Assembly (NCBI RefSeq): GCF_030167925.1
Contig: NZ_JASKUT010000001.1
Span: forward strand, 4,734,501 to 4,798,500
Reading direction: 5' to 3'
Source of the DNA: Paenibacillus silviterrae
Lineage (GTDB): Bacteria > Bacillota > Bacilli > Paenibacillales > NBRC-103111
Length of the DNA: 64,000 nucleotides
Positions within the stretch are counted from its first letter, which is position 1. Every line of letters begins with the position of its first letter. A program made the position numbers and the translations under genes. Positions 1 to 8,455 of the stretch are shown one piece after another. The notes beneath the pieces were generated by a model that worked only from the letters and a program-made list of their open reading frames with translations, was not told the origin of the DNA and did no database searches.

Positions 1-122
1 CTGTGGTGGTGCCGATCCAGGGAGCACCGGGAACGCGTCCGCGCTTGGAAATTGTCGGCCGGGTGACGAAGACGATCATGACGCAGATTTTGCTGGAGCT
101 GGGTATCGGCGGTACAGCGTAA
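1..122 (+). CDS. CcpN-like CBS-domain repressor, C-terminal end (partial)
   Basis: An open frame enters from the left edge (codons in phase with position 3) and stops with TAA at 120-122, giving about 39 residues. The tail contains RLEIVGRVTKTIMTQILLEL, which resembles the C-terminal end of CcpN/YqzB-type repressors (HTH plus two CBS domains). In Bacillus, ccpN lies directly upstream of yqfL, and the next gene here is a yqfL homologue 17 bp downstream, so synteny supports the call. CcpN represses gluconeogenic genes. Only the tail is visible, so no DNA-binding residues can be checked. Confidence 0.65.
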   Translation, partial: VVVPIQGAPGTRPRLEIVGRVTKTIMTQILLELGIGGTA

Positions 123-139
123 ATGGGGGAAAAAGTAAG

Positions 140-946
140 ATGAAAGACGACAACCAATATGAAATTACCATTTGTTCCGATTCGGTAGGGGAGACGGCGG
201 ACGCTGTCGTAAGGGCAACGATCCGTCAGTTTGACGGGCATCATGTAACGACCAAGCGGATCGGGCACATACGGACGGAGGATGAGATCCGTTCCATTCT
301 GGAAAAGGCGGCGCAGCGCGGCGGCTTCGTTGCGTATACGTTAGTGCAGCCGGAGCTGCGGGAAACGATGCGGGAGGAAGCGGCCCGGCTCGGCGTTCGG
401 GCGGTTGACATTATGGGCCCGATGATGGAGGCCTTCATCGATACGTGGGGCGATGCTCCGAAGCGAAAGCCGGGACTGCTGCATCAGATGGATGAGGATT
501 ATTTTCGCAGAGTGGAAGCCGTGGAATTTGCCGTGAAATGCGACGATGGTCGAGATACGAGTGCGCTGCTAAAGGCGCAGCTGGTCTTAATCGGGATCTC
601 CCGTACGTCCAAGACGCCGCTTAGCATTTACATGGCGCATAAGGGAATCAAGGTGACGAATCTCCCGCTGGTGCCGGAGGTGAAGCCTCCGAAGGAGCTG
701 TTTCTCGTTCCCGGGGACCGGATTGTCGGCTTAACGATGGATGCGGAGAAGCTGTATAAAATCCGCACGGAGCGGCTGAAAGCGGTGGGGCTGCCGTCGG
801 GTGCGAAGTATGCCACGATGGAGCGTATTCATGAGGAGCTGGAGTATGCCCATTCCATTATGAAGCAGGTAGGCTGCCGGGTGATTAATGTAACGGATAA
901 GGCGATCGAGGAAACGGCCGGCGTCATTATGGGGCATGTGGAATAG
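140..946 (+). CDS. yqfL: Pyruvate, phosphate dikinase regulatory protein (DUF299/PSRP family)
   Basis: 268 residues, the usual family length. PSRP proteins are bifunctional serine/threonine kinases and Pi-dependent phosphorylases that switch pyruvate,phosphate dikinase or PEP synthase off and on. The N-terminus (ITICSDSVGETADAVV) and the P-loop GISRTSKT at residues 152-159 are family hallmarks, followed by the conserved PGDRIVGLT. The ATG at 140 is preceded by a purine-rich GGGGGAAAAAG. It directly follows the CcpN-like gene, as in Bacillus, which suggests co-transcription and a role in the glycolysis/gluconeogenesis switch. Whether the target is PPDK or PEP synthase cannot be told from the window. 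Confidence 0.93.
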   Translation: MKDDNQYEITICSDSVGETADAVVRATIRQFDGHHVTTKRIGHIRTEDEIRSILEKAAQRGGFVAYTLVQPELRETMREEAARLGVRAVDIMGPMMEAFIDTWGDAPKRKPGLLHQMDEDYFRRVEAVEFAVKCDDGRDTSALLKAQLVLIGISRTSKTPLSIYMAHKGIKVTNLPLVPEVKPPKELFLVPGDRIVGLTMDAEKLYKIRTERLKAVGLPSGAKYATMERIHEELEYAHSIMKQVGCRVINVTDKAIEETAGVIMGHVE

Positions 947-1105
947 GCGCTGCCGGTTAACGACATGAAACATTTAGGCTGTAAAGCGTTTAGGGAATGA
1001 AATATATCGGGTACTGCTGCACCTCCGGCTCTCGGGCAATCGGCAAGCTTAACTTGAGGGCTTTTGCGTATATTTAGGTAAACGGTGGGAGAGCGGGGGA
1101 GTCAC

Positions 1106-1124
1106 CCTGCTTTCCGCAGGAGGG
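1106..1124 (+). promoter_or_regulatory. Small hairpin overlapping the ribosome-binding site of the Mo oxidoreductase gene
   Basis: CCTGC (1106-1110) and GCAGG (1116-1120) can pair around a TTTCC loop. The right arm contains the first bases of the AGGAGG Shine-Dalgarno (1118-1123) of the gene starting at 1131. The hairpin could modulate ribosome access, but the stem is only 5 bp and may be chance. The rest of the 184-bp gap shows no riboswitch that I recognise; I looked for a Moco motif and did not find one. Confidence 0.3.
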
Positions 1125-1130
1125 ATCCTC

Positions 1131-2411
1131 ATGACGGAACGGATCAAAGGCAAACGCATACCGTGGCTCGGCGGCGTCAGCTACGGGAAACGGCTGACGA
1201 AGCTGCACGCCTGGAACGCGTGGCTGCTTGTGCTGCTCGCCGTGACCGGCGTGCTGCTGCTCGTCCCGGCCTTGCGCGGGACGATGGGGGCCGGGCGCGT
1301 ATGGCTCAAATACGCGCACATCGGTTTAGGGGCGGCCAGCCTGCTAGTGCTGGCCGCCTACGCGCCGCTGCTGCCGAGGCACTGGCGGCAGCTGCGGGCG
1401 CGCGCGGGACAACGCTGGAACCTTGGCGTTGTCCTGGGTTTGCTGGCCGGTTGGGGCGTCACCGGCCTCGTGCTGTGGCAGTACAACGCGCTGCCACCGG
1501 TTTGGGCGAATCGTGCGCTCTGGCTGCACGATGCGTTCACTTGGGTAGGCGTGCCTTATGCCGCCTACCATGCTTTTTCGCGCAGCCGCTGGGTGAAGGC
1601 GGCGCGCAGCAGCAGCGCGGCATCGGGCGAAGTTGCCGTGCCGGGGGCCGCGCTGACCGCCGCTGGAGCGGTGGTCGCGGCCCTGAAGCGGTCGCCCGTG
1701 TCGCGGGCGACGTTCCTGCGCCTGGCCGCCGGGGCAGTGCTGGTCGCGGCCGTCGGGCCATCGATGTATCGATGGCTGAAGAACGCGACCGATGCGGGCG
1801 GCGATGCCACCGGGCAGCTGAGGCTGGAGGACGGCAACCGGATGGTGCCGCCGCCGGACCCGCTGCCCGCCTCGCTGCCCCCCGCAGGGGGCGGCGCCCA
1901 AGGGCGCTTCCGGGTGTACACGGTCACCCCGATTCCCGCGTTCTCCAGCGAGAGCTGGCAGTTCGCGCTCTCCGGTCTGGTGGAGAAGGAGCAGGTCTGG
2001 AGCTGGGAGCAGTTTCTGCAGCTGAAGCGGACGGTGCAGGTAAGCGACTTTCACTGCATCACCGGCTGGTCGGTGTATAAGGTGACGTGGGAGGGCATTC
2101 TGCTTCGGGACCTTCTGGACTTGGCCCAGGTTAAGGATCGGGCGAAGTATGTGAAGTTTTACTCGGGCGATAAAGTTTATACGGATGCACTCTCGCTGGA
2201 ACAGGCGCGCATGGACGATGTCCTGGTGGCTGTCCTTATGGACGGCGAGCCGATCCCACAGAAGCTCGGAGGTCCCGTCCGGCTGATCGTACCGCAGATG
2301 TACGCCTATAAGTCGGTCAAGTGGCTGCAGGCGATCGAGCTGATCGAGAAGGAGCACATCGGCTATTGGGAGCTGCGGGGGTACGAGAACGATGCCTGGG
2401 TGAAGACCTGA
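1131..2411 (+). CDS. Cytochrome b-like membrane domain fused to a sulfite-oxidase-family molybdopterin oxidoreductase
   Basis: 426 residues. The N-terminal ~150 residues form about four hydrophobic helices with in- or near-membrane histidines H26, H63, H133 and H147, as expected of a di-heme b561-like electron-transfer domain. A linker and another hydrophobic stretch (about 197-213) follow. Residues ~265-426 are an Oxidored_molyb domain like YuiH, with the motif DFHCITGWSV whose Cys309 should ligate molybdenum. MsrP/MsrQ and similar systems split these functions between two proteins; here they are one chain, anchored in the membrane with the catalytic domain probably outside. Substrate unknown (sulfite, sulfoxides or other). 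It heads a group of Mo-cofactor genes. Confidence 0.85.
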   Translation: MTERIKGKRIPWLGGVSYGKRLTKLHAWNAWLLVLLAVTGVLLLVPALRGTMGAGRVWLKYAHIGLGAASLLVLAAYAPLLPRHWRQLRARAGQRWNLGVVLGLLAGWGVTGLVLWQYNALPPVWANRALWLHDAFTWVGVPYAAYHAFSRSRWVKAARSSSAASGEVAVPGAALTAAGAVVAALKRSPVSRATFLRLAAGAVLVAAVGPSMYRWLKNATDAGGDATGQLRLEDGNRMVPPPDPLPASLPPAGGGAQGRFRVYTVTPIPAFSSESWQFALSGLVEKEQVWSWEQFLQLKRTVQVSDFHCITGWSVYKVTWEGILLRDLLDLAQVKDRAKYVKFYSGDKVYTDALSLEQARMDDVLVAVLMDGEPIPQKLGGPVRLIVPQMYAYKSVKWLQAIELIEKEHIGYWELRGYENDAWVKT

Positions 2412-2466
2412 TGCGGGTAATCCCGCGCTAAAGGTTGGGGTGACACGCAGTTTCACTTACTTGAGG

Positions 2467-2530
2467 AAAAGGCTGACCATCAGACCTTCGGCTTCTGGGA
2501 AGCCGGGGACAGGCGGGTTGGCCTTTTTTT
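2467..2530 (+). terminator. Intrinsic terminator after the Mo oxidoreductase gene
   Basis: AAAAGGCTGACC (2467-2478) pairs with GGTTGGCCTTTT (2516-2527), with a nested GGCTTC/GAAGCC hairpin inside and a run of T to 2530. It separates the oxidoreductase gene from the MOSC-mobA pair. Confidence 0.75.
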
Positions 2531-2606
2531 GCATCCCGCAGCTCTTGCGCCCTGCTTCCTTGAGGTTTATCCTAGGATTACCAAGATGAAAAGGGAAGTG
2601 CATGTC

Positions 2607-3263
2607 ATGCGACTGATCTCGCTTAATGTCGGTAAACCGATGACGATACAATACCAGGGCAAGCCGCTGCAAACGGGGATTTTCAAGCAGCCTGTGGAAG
2701 GAGAGATTCGTCTCAGTGCAGTCAATCTGCAGGGGGACGGACAAGCGGATCTGGTGAACCATGGAGGGCCCGATAAAGCGGTGTGCGTGTACCCGGCGGA
2801 GCACTACGCCTATTGGGAGGAGCAGCTGAAGAAGCAGCTGCCGGCTGCCGCCTTCGGCGAGAATTTTACAGTTCAGGGGATGACGGAAGGTACAGTGCAT
2901 ATCGGCGATATATATGCGATCGGGAGCGCAATCGTTCAAGTCAGCCAGCCGCGGCGGCCGTGCTTTAAGCTGGGGAAGCTGCATGAGACGCCCGATTTGC
3001 CCGTGCAGGTGCAGGAGACAGGCTATACGGGGTACTACTTCCGCGTGCTGCAAGAGGGCATTGTAGCATCAGGGCAGGCGTTCGAGCTTGTGAAGCGGGA
3101 GGAGTCGGGGATATCCGTCGCCGAAGTGAACCGCGTGAAATTCCATGACAAGGAGGATGTCCCCGCCCTCCGGCGTATTCTGGAGGTAGCGGCGCTTGCG
3201 GCAAGCTGGCGGGAGTCGTTCGAGAAGAAGCTGAGTGAGCTGGAGGGCTCAGAGGAGCAATGA
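2607..3263 (+). CDS. MOSC domain protein (YiiM/YflK type)
   Basis: 218 residues from the ATG at 2607, chosen because GGGAAG lies about 10 nt upstream and MRLISLNVGKP is the usual family N-terminus; an in-frame ATG at 2586 is possible but lacks a good site. The MOSC core includes GDGQADLVNHGGPDKAVCVY and the conserved cysteine in QPRRPCFKLGK. YiiM-type MOSC proteins carry molybdenum cofactor and reduce N-hydroxylated substrates such as 6-hydroxylaminopurine; that activity is inferred for this one. Its stop codon overlaps the mobA start (ATGA), so the two are translationally coupled. Confidence 0.88.
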   Translation: MRLISLNVGKPMTIQYQGKPLQTGIFKQPVEGEIRLSAVNLQGDGQADLVNHGGPDKAVCVYPAEHYAYWEEQLKKQLPAAAFGENFTVQGMTEGTVHIGDIYAIGSAIVQVSQPRRPCFKLGKLHETPDLPVQVQETGYTGYYFRVLQEGIVASGQAFELVKREESGISVAEVNRVKFHDKEDVPALRRILEVAALAASWRESFEKKLSELEGSEEQ

Positions 3264-3880
3264 CGACACGCGACTCGAAGCTCAGCGGCGTCATTCTGGC
3301 CGGAGGACTAAACAGCCGGATGGGGGGGAGAAGCAAGGCGCTGCTATCCTATCAAGGAAGGACCTTTCTTGAGCATCAGCTGGTCGTGATGCGTTCCTGC
3401 TGTCAGGAGCTGCTGTTAATAACCAATGAGCCCGATCGTCACAAGTCGGTCCTTCCGAAACATTTCAACGTAACCTTGATTCCGGATCGACAGCCGGGTC
3501 TCGGGCCGCTAGGGGGTATGCAGGCAGCGCTGCATGCCGCCAAGAACGATACGCTTTGGGTGGCCGCGTGCGATATGCCTTTTATTTCCGCCGCGGCTGC
3601 ACTGGCTCTTGCCGGGCTGCTGGAGGAGGACAGCTGGGATGCCGCGGTGCCGCGGCTTCATGGACGCGTACAGCCGCTGCACGGTCTCTACCGCCGGCGT
3701 TGCCTGCCATCTGTGGAGCGGCAGCTGCAGGCGGAAGACCTTCGGCTTATGCGGCTGCTCGACAAGCTCTGTACGGCCTATGCCGATGAGGCTTTTTTCG
3801 AAACAAGACAGATCGGGTTGGACTTTGCTCGAAATGTGAACGATCCTGCCGCTTATGAGCAATTACTGCAGGGGAGATAG
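3260..3880 (+). CDS. mobA: Molybdenum cofactor guanylyltransferase
   Basis: 206 residues. MobA attaches GMP from GTP to molybdopterin to form the dinucleotide cofactor. The nucleotide-binding signature LAGGLNSRMGG...SKALL lies near residues 13-29, followed by PDRQPGLGPLGGM and the metal-binding ACDMPF, all typical of this NTP-transferase fold. The ATG overlaps the stop of the MOSC gene and is preceded by AGAGGAG. The dinucleotide form is not needed by sulfite-oxidase-type enzymes, so this gene implies that the host also has DMSO-reductase-family enzymes elsewhere. Confidence 0.93.
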   Translation: MTTRDSKLSGVILAGGLNSRMGGRSKALLSYQGRTFLEHQLVVMRSCCQELLLITNEPDRHKSVLPKHFNVTLIPDRQPGLGPLGGMQAALHAAKNDTLWVAACDMPFISAAAALALAGLLEEDSWDAAVPRLHGRVQPLHGLYRRRCLPSVERQLQAEDLRLMRLLDKLCTAYADEAFFETRQIGLDFARNVNDPAAYEQLLQGR

Positions 3881-3945
3881 GCTATATTTTTCCAAACGGA
3901 TATGCCATAATAGCTACAAGAGGCTGAGAGCGGGGAGGGGTATGG

Positions 3946-4950
3946 ATGTCTATGGTGCTAGTGGACCGGTTTGGAAGAGTTCATGATTATCTTCGCATTT
4001 CGGTAACGGATCGCTGTAATCTTCGATGTGTTTACTGCATGCCGGAGGAAGGCATGGAGTTTGAGCCTGAGGAGAAGCTGCTCACCTTTCATGAAATTAC
4101 CGAGGTCGTTCGCGTACTGGCCGGATATGGGGTTCGCAAGCTGCGGATTACCGGCGGAGAGCCGCTGGTACGCAAAAATTTGGAAGAGCTGATCGCTAGT
4201 CTGAGCGCCATCCCCGGTATTGAGGATATCGCGCTTACGACGAACGGGATATATTTTGCATCGCGGGCGGAGAAGTTTAAGGCAGCCGGGCTGACTCGGA
4301 TCAACATGAGTCTGGACTCGCTGAAAGCAGACCGCTTCAAGCTGATTACCCGTGGCGGCGACATTCAAAGGGTGCTGGGCAGTATCGAGGCAGCCTACCG
4401 CGTGGGACTTGACCCGATCAAGCTGAATGTCGTGCTCATGAAGGGCTTGAATGATGACGAAATTGAGGATTTCCTGCGGCTGACGATCGAGCGGACGCTG
4501 CAGGTGCGATTTATAGAATATATGCCGATCGGTCATGACGACCAGAATTGGAAGGATAAGTATGTCCCCCTTAGCACGGTACTGGATGTTTGTGCAGCCA
4601 AGGGATGGATTGCCGAGCCTTCGGGTGAGGTGTACGGAAACGGACCGTCGCAAAACTACAAAATTACCGGTGCCGCGGGTTCATTCGGTCTGATCCATCC
4701 TGTGAGCGATCATTTCTGCGAAACCTGCAACCGGCTCCGGCTGACGGCGGACGGGAACATCAAGCCCTGCTTGTATTGGTCGGACGAATTTAATGTTCGC
4801 AAAGCCATCGGCGACGACAAGGCGCTGGCCGAGCTGTTCTTCCGTGCGCTTGACGTGAAGCCCGAAAGCCACGAAATGGCGAAGGCGCTGCTGAACGAAC
4901 GGCAGAGCCACACGCCGACGGTGCGCCGCATGTCGCAGATTGGAGGGTAA
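3946..4950 (+). CDS. moaA: GTP 3',8-cyclase, first step of molybdopterin synthesis
   Basis: 334 residues, standard length. Radical SAM enzyme that converts GTP to 3',8-cH2GTP, the precursor handled by MoaC. The N-terminal cluster motif is C24-x3-C28-x2-C31 ([12 protein letters not shown]). ITGGEP provides the SAM-binding GGEP. The second 4Fe-4S cluster is ligated by C258, C261 and C275. The chain ends in Gly-Gly, which is essential in MoaA. The start ATG follows GGGAGGGG. moaC, moaD, moaE and moaB/mog are not in this window. Confidence 0.97.
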   Translation: MSMVLVDRFGRVHDYLRISVTDRCNLRCVYCMPEEGMEFEPEEKLLTFHEITEVVRVLAGYGVRKLRITGGEPLVRKNLEELIASLSAIPGIEDIALTTNGIYFASRAEKFKAAGLTRINMSLDSLKADRFKLITRGGDIQRVLGSIEAAYRVGLDPIKLNVVLMKGLNDDEIEDFLRLTIERTLQVRFIEYMPIGHDDQNWKDKYVPLSTVLDVCAAKGWIAEPSGEVYGNGPSQNYKITGAAGSFGLIHPVSDHFCETCNRLRLTADGNIKPCLYWSDEFNVRKAIGDDKALAELFFRALDVKPESHEMAKALLNERQSHTPTVRRMSQIGG

Positions 4951-4952
4951 GC

Positions 4953-6230
4953 ATGGCCGCAGATCAGACGAATTCGCTGCGCTTCGGCAGGAAAGCGATC
5001 ACGGTGGAGGAGGCGCAGCAGCTTATCCTAAAGCGGGCGGAGCTGCTGCCTGAGGAGGCCGTTCCGCTGGAGCTGGCTCATGGCCGAAGGCTTGCGCAGA
5101 GCGTCATAGCAGACCATCCGGTGCCGCATTTTCGCCGCTCGGGAATGGATGGCTATGCCATCCGGGCCAGTGACAGCCTGGACGCGGAAGCGCTTCGGCC
5201 CGTTGCGCTTCGCGTGACGGAGATGATTCCTTGCGGATCGGTGCCGGAAAGGTCCGTCCAGCCGGGAGAGGCGGCCCGCATTATGACTGGCGCAGTCGTA
5301 CCGGAAGGTGCGGATGCGGTCATTATGCTGGAGATGACGGACAAGCTGCTGGCCGGTGACGGGCCGGAGGGCGACAAGGTCCTGATCCGCAAGTCGATGC
5401 GCGTGGGTGACAACATCACTCCAATCGGTCAGGAAATCGGGGTGGGGGAGCTGCTGCTGGAAACAGGACGCCGTATCGGACCCGGGGAAGCGGCCATTTT
5501 GGCCACGTTCGGCTGTGCCGAGGTGAGGGTGCACCGTGCACCTCGAGTGGCGGTCTTCTCCACTGGCTCCGAGCTGCTCCCAATAGATGCTGCGCTGGAG
5601 CCTGGCCGTATACGAGGCAGCAATAGCCATATGCTTGCCTGCCAGATCCGTGAAGCAGGAGGAGAGCCAAGGCTGATGCCGATTTTACCCGACTGTCCGG
5701 AAACGGTAGAGGCGGCATTGCTGCAGGCGCTGGACTGGGCGGATATCCTCGTAACGACCGGGGGAGTTTCCGTCGGTGATAAGGATGTGCTGGTCGAGCT
5801 GTTTCAGCGCTGGGACGGGGAGCTCATCTTCAACAAGGTGGCGATGCGCCCGGGGAGTCCAAGCTCGTTCGGCTGGTGGCGGGGGAAGCCGCTGTTTGCT
5901 TTGTCAGGGAATCCGGGCGCAAGCTTCGTCGGCTTTGAGCTGTTCGTGAGGCCGTACCTCAAAGCGATTCAAGGCTGCGCCCGTCCTTTGCCCAGAGAAT
6001 GTACCGCATTGCTGGATGCGGATTACGGCAAAGGCTCCGCTTACCCGCGCTATGTAAGAGCCCGTACTTACACCGAGCAAGCAACACTAAAGGTAGCGCC
6101 TGCCGGTAGGGACAAGTCCAGCATCATGGTATCAATCAAGGATGCGGAGTGTTTGCTGTGCATTCCTGCAGGCGGGCAAGCCCCTCCCCGCGGAGCCTTG
6201 GTTCGCGTGCTTCAGCTGGCGGAAGCTTAA
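4953..6230 (+). CDS. moeA: Molybdopterin molybdenumtransferase
   Basis: 425 residues. MoeA inserts molybdate into adenylylated molybdopterin. Visible features are the N-terminal SGMDGYA motif, the MoCF-binding domain with TTGGVSVGDKD and FALSGNPGAS, and a C-terminal beta-barrel domain ending at 425. The ATG begins 2 bp after the moaA stop, with GGAGGG just upstream, so moaA and moeA form an operon. An inverted repeat at 6243-6273 follows the gene. Confidence 0.96.
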   Translation: MAADQTNSLRFGRKAITVEEAQQLILKRAELLPEEAVPLELAHGRRLAQSVIADHPVPHFRRSGMDGYAIRASDSLDAEALRPVALRVTEMIPCGSVPERSVQPGEAARIMTGAVVPEGADAVIMLEMTDKLLAGDGPEGDKVLIRKSMRVGDNITPIGQEIGVGELLLETGRRIGPGEAAILATFGCAEVRVHRAPRVAVFSTGSELLPIDAALEPGRIRGSNSHMLACQIREAGGEPRLMPILPDCPETVEAALLQALDWADILVTTGGVSVGDKDVLVELFQRWDGELIFNKVAMRPGSPSSFGWWRGKPLFALSGNPGASFVGFELFVRPYLKAIQGCARPLPRECTALLDADYGKGSAYPRYVRARTYTEQATLKVAPAGRDKSSIMVSIKDAECLLCIPAGGQAPPRGALVRVLQLAEA

Positions 6231-6242
6231 AAGAAGGCAGGA

Positions 6243-6273
6243 AAGAGCGTCGGCCCGAGTGGTCGACGCTCTT
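6243..6273. terminator. Inverted repeat/terminator between moeA and the YjcZ-like gene
   Basis: AAGAGCGTCG (6243-6252) and CGACGCTCTT (6264-6273) form a perfect 10-bp stem with an 11-nt loop. The right arm is not followed by a long T run. Its place between convergent genes suggests that it ends transcription from both sides. Confidence 0.6.
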
Positions 6274-6290
6274 ATTCGTCCCTGTGTCAT

Positions 6291-6386
6291 TTAGACAAAG
6301 AAACCTGCGGACAAAATGATGACCAACAGGATGTAAAGCACAAGGATTGCTGCTGTGGAAGAGCGGTAGCCTGCAACTGCACTCAT
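6291..6386 (-). CDS. YjcZ-family sporulation mini-protein
   Basis: A 31-residue open frame on the minus strand starts with ATG at 6384-6386 and has GGAGGTGAT about 5 nt upstream. The peptide has a short polar N-terminus (MSAVAGYRSS) and one hydrophobic helix (AAILVLYILLVII) ending in GFFV. This matches the pattern of YjcZ/YdgA-type mini-proteins, which are common in Bacillus and Paenibacillus and associated with spores. The excellent ribosome site and convergence toward moeA support a real gene. Function is unknown. Confidence 0.72.
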   Translation of the reverse strand: MSAVAGYRSSTAAILVLYILLVIILSAGFFV

Positions 6387-6530
6387 GTCTATCACCTCCC
6401 TGACGTTTTCTACAACAGCATATGGAGCCGCTTATGAATTGTTTGGACGGATGCCCTGAGGCAATCGCCCAAACCATCTCCTCGCTCCGCGCATTTACTT
6501 ATTAGTAGTGTGCGAAGGGGAGGATTAACC

Positions 6531-7253
6531 TTGAATTATTTAGATATGTTAACGCATCTGGGAATAGGCAGCGCCCATCCCGGAGGATTCGCTTTTACCT
6601 TAAAAATGCTGGATACCATTCCTCTGCAGCCGGGCAGCTCCATTCTGGAGGTCGGGTGCGGAACAGGCCGTACAGCATGTCTGCTTGCACAAAAGGGCTT
6701 TCAAGTATCTGCCGTCGACTTGCGACCGGGGATGATTGAGAAAGCGAAAAAGCGCAGTGAATTGCAGCAGGTGAAAGTAGATTTTGCTGTAGGCGACATC
6801 TGCCGGCTTCCTTTTGAGGACAATCAATTTGATCTTGTCCTTGCCGAATCCGTTACCAATTTCGCGGATGCATCGGCAGCGGTTGCGGAATATTACCGGG
6901 TGCTGAAGCCCGGAGGGATGTTATATGACAGTGAAGTGATCCGTCTTCACGACGTGACGGGAGGCATTAAAGACGAACTGGTGGAGTTTCTAGGCATTGC
7001 CCAACTGCTATCTGCAGAAGAATGGAGAGCGATTCTGGAAGCGCAGGGCTACTCCGACATTCGTCTCTCCGTCTCCCCTATGGAAGAGCTGTCGGCACAG
7101 GATGACATGAATCATCCGGATGAGCATCAAATCGTAAGTGAAGGTGCCTATATTGACGCTTCCGTATGGCACACCTCGCTTACGTATACGGACATGATGG
7201 ATCAAAGCAGAGACTTCCTGGGTTCAGCCGTTCTTGTGGGGTCGAAGGGATAA
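6531..7253 (+). CDS. Class I SAM-dependent methyltransferase
   Basis: 240 residues from a TTG at 6531, chosen because AAGGGGAGGA lies 6 nt before it; an in-frame GTG at 6510 would put that site inside the gene. The Rossmann methyltransferase core shows motif I ILEVGCGTGRTACLLA, the acidic residue in VSAVDLRPGMIEKA, GDICRLPF and the post-motif YRVLKPGG. These are typical of the Methyltransf_11/UbiE-like group. The substrate cannot be predicted. The next gene starts 1 bp after its stop, so the two are probably co-transcribed. Confidence 0.85.
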   Translation: MNYLDMLTHLGIGSAHPGGFAFTLKMLDTIPLQPGSSILEVGCGTGRTACLLAQKGFQVSAVDLRPGMIEKAKKRSELQQVKVDFAVGDICRLPFEDNQFDLVLAESVTNFADASAAVAEYYRVLKPGGMLYDSEVIRLHDVTGGIKDELVEFLGIAQLLSAEEWRAILEAQGYSDIRLSVSPMEELSAQDDMNHPDEHQIVSEGAYIDASVWHTSLTYTDMMDQSRDFLGSAVLVGSKG

Positions 7254-7254
7254 G

Positions 7255-7977
7255 ATGGCGGGCCGAGTGTCTTCCCTGAAAGCGGCGGAATGGTTTCTTG
7301 AGAAGCAGTTTCCCGAATGCAATGCAGCCATACTTGCCGGTAGTGCCGCGAAGGGAATAGAAACCTCGGATTCCGATCTGGATCTGGTTATCCTGGATGA
7401 TTCGCGGTCGTATCCGTTCCGCAAAACGTACACCGCTCACGGCTGGGTGATTGAGGCATTCGTGGTTACCCGCGACAGCTTTCCTATGTTTATTGAGGCG
7501 GCAGCCGAGTCGGGACTTCCGTCCATATTGCGTATGTGCATCGAAGGTGCGGTTCTGCGGGACGACGGCTCTGCGGAGGAGCTTATCGGACTGGCACGGG
7601 ATGCGCTGCAGGCCGGACCCTACGAGTGGACCGCGCAGCAGCTGAGCGATGCCAGGTATGACATCACCAATGGCTTGCTTGATCTGCAAAGCAGCAGGGA
7701 TCGAGCCGAGAGATTGTTTATTGCGGGGAAACTGATCGGCTCTGTGCATGAATTTGTATTAAGAGCAAACCGGCAATGGATAGGAGACGGGAAGTGGGCC
7801 TTGCGTATGCTGCGGCGGTTCGACGAAGAGCTGAGTAATTCGTTGGTCGCTGCGCTGGAACAGTTATACTGCAATGATGAGCATGAGCCGGTCATACAGC
7901 TGCTTCATGAAGTGCTGCGTCCGTACGGCGGACTGCTTACCGAGGGATACAGCGAAGGATGCTGGGAGGAAGAGTAG
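7255..7977 (+). CDS. Nucleotidyltransferase-domain protein
   Basis: 240 residues from the ATG at 7255, with GAAGGGA upstream; an upstream in-frame TTG at 7234 overlaps the preceding gene. The N-terminal segment AAILAGSAAKG...SDSDLDLVI carries the Pol-beta-type GS...DxD metal-binding signature, as in antibiotic adenylyltransferases and MNT-like proteins. The C-terminal ~120 residues are helical. It could modify a small molecule or a protein. The partner methyltransferase gives no clear pathway. Confidence 0.78.
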   Translation: MAGRVSSLKAAEWFLEKQFPECNAAILAGSAAKGIETSDSDLDLVILDDSRSYPFRKTYTAHGWVIEAFVVTRDSFPMFIEAAAESGLPSILRMCIEGAVLRDDGSAEELIGLARDALQAGPYEWTAQQLSDARYDITNGLLDLQSSRDRAERLFIAGKLIGSVHEFVLRANRQWIGDGKWALRMLRRFDEELSNSLVAALEQLYCNDEHEPVIQLLHEVLRPYGGLLTEGYSEGCWEEE

Positions 7978-7980
7978 AGG

Positions 7981-8103
7981 TTGGACGATAGGCATTTGGA
8001 ACTATGCACTTCAGATCTTAAGGAGGAATTTATTCCAATAAACCATTCAATAGATACAACTTCAAGGACACAAACTCCCGACTCTAAAGGTACTTTATGG
8101 TAA
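7981..8103 (+). CDS. Possible 40-residue small ORF after the nucleotidyltransferase
   Basis: A TTG at 7981, 4 nt after the upstream stop and about 8 nt after GGGAGGAAGAG, opens a 40-codon frame (MDDRHLELCT...KGTLW) ending at TAA 8101-8103. The peptide is hydrophilic and matches nothing I recognise. Its base composition is lower in G+C than its neighbours. It may be a small coupled gene or simply open sequence. Confidence 0.22.
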   Translation: MDDRHLELCTSDLKEEFIPINHSIDTTSRTQTPDSKGTLW

Positions 8104-8455
8104 CCGGCAGATGAAAACACGGTTATTCCGATTTTATTGATACGAATGACCTCCCCTCAAAAAAGAAACGGGATACGAAATGTCCGAATGTATAGGACCA
8201 ATAGGCTATATTTCTCTAACCTCCCCTACGGATCCCTGCTGCCCAATGCTGTAAATCTCCAGGAACGACAAGCGCCGTGAAATCAATGAACTTCTCAAGC
8301 ACTTTGAGTCCTTATAAGCTCCTTACAAAAATTAACATGCGCACAATAGGCAATAAAACTTAAATATTCCATGGAAAAAAATACGCATTTGGACACATGC
8401 CGGAAAAATAATGTCGAATTATACTCAGAGTATGCAAAGCATTTCCACTTTCCGT
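8104..8455. other. Intergenic stretch before the c-di-GMP riboswitch
   Basis: About 350 bp of lower-G+C sequence without a convincing gene on either strand. It presumably holds the promoter of the riboswitch transcript in its last ~130 bp, but no hexamer pair there is close enough to consensus to mark. Confidence 0.5.

Noticed and set aside
947-1130. Moco riboswitch before the Mo oxidoreductase gene
   Set aside because: I could not find the conserved motif blocks; only a small hairpin at the ribosome site is visible.
1085-2080. A 331-codon open frame overlapping the Mo oxidoreductase gene
   Set aside because: It is Arg/Ala-rich antisense-type composition in a shifted frame of a clear gene with GC-rich codons; no ribosome site or family motif.
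3919-3945. GCTGAGAG box like the TPP riboswitch element upstream of moaA
   Set aside because: The second conserved block (GAACCTGATCTGG-like) and the closing stem are absent within the short leader.
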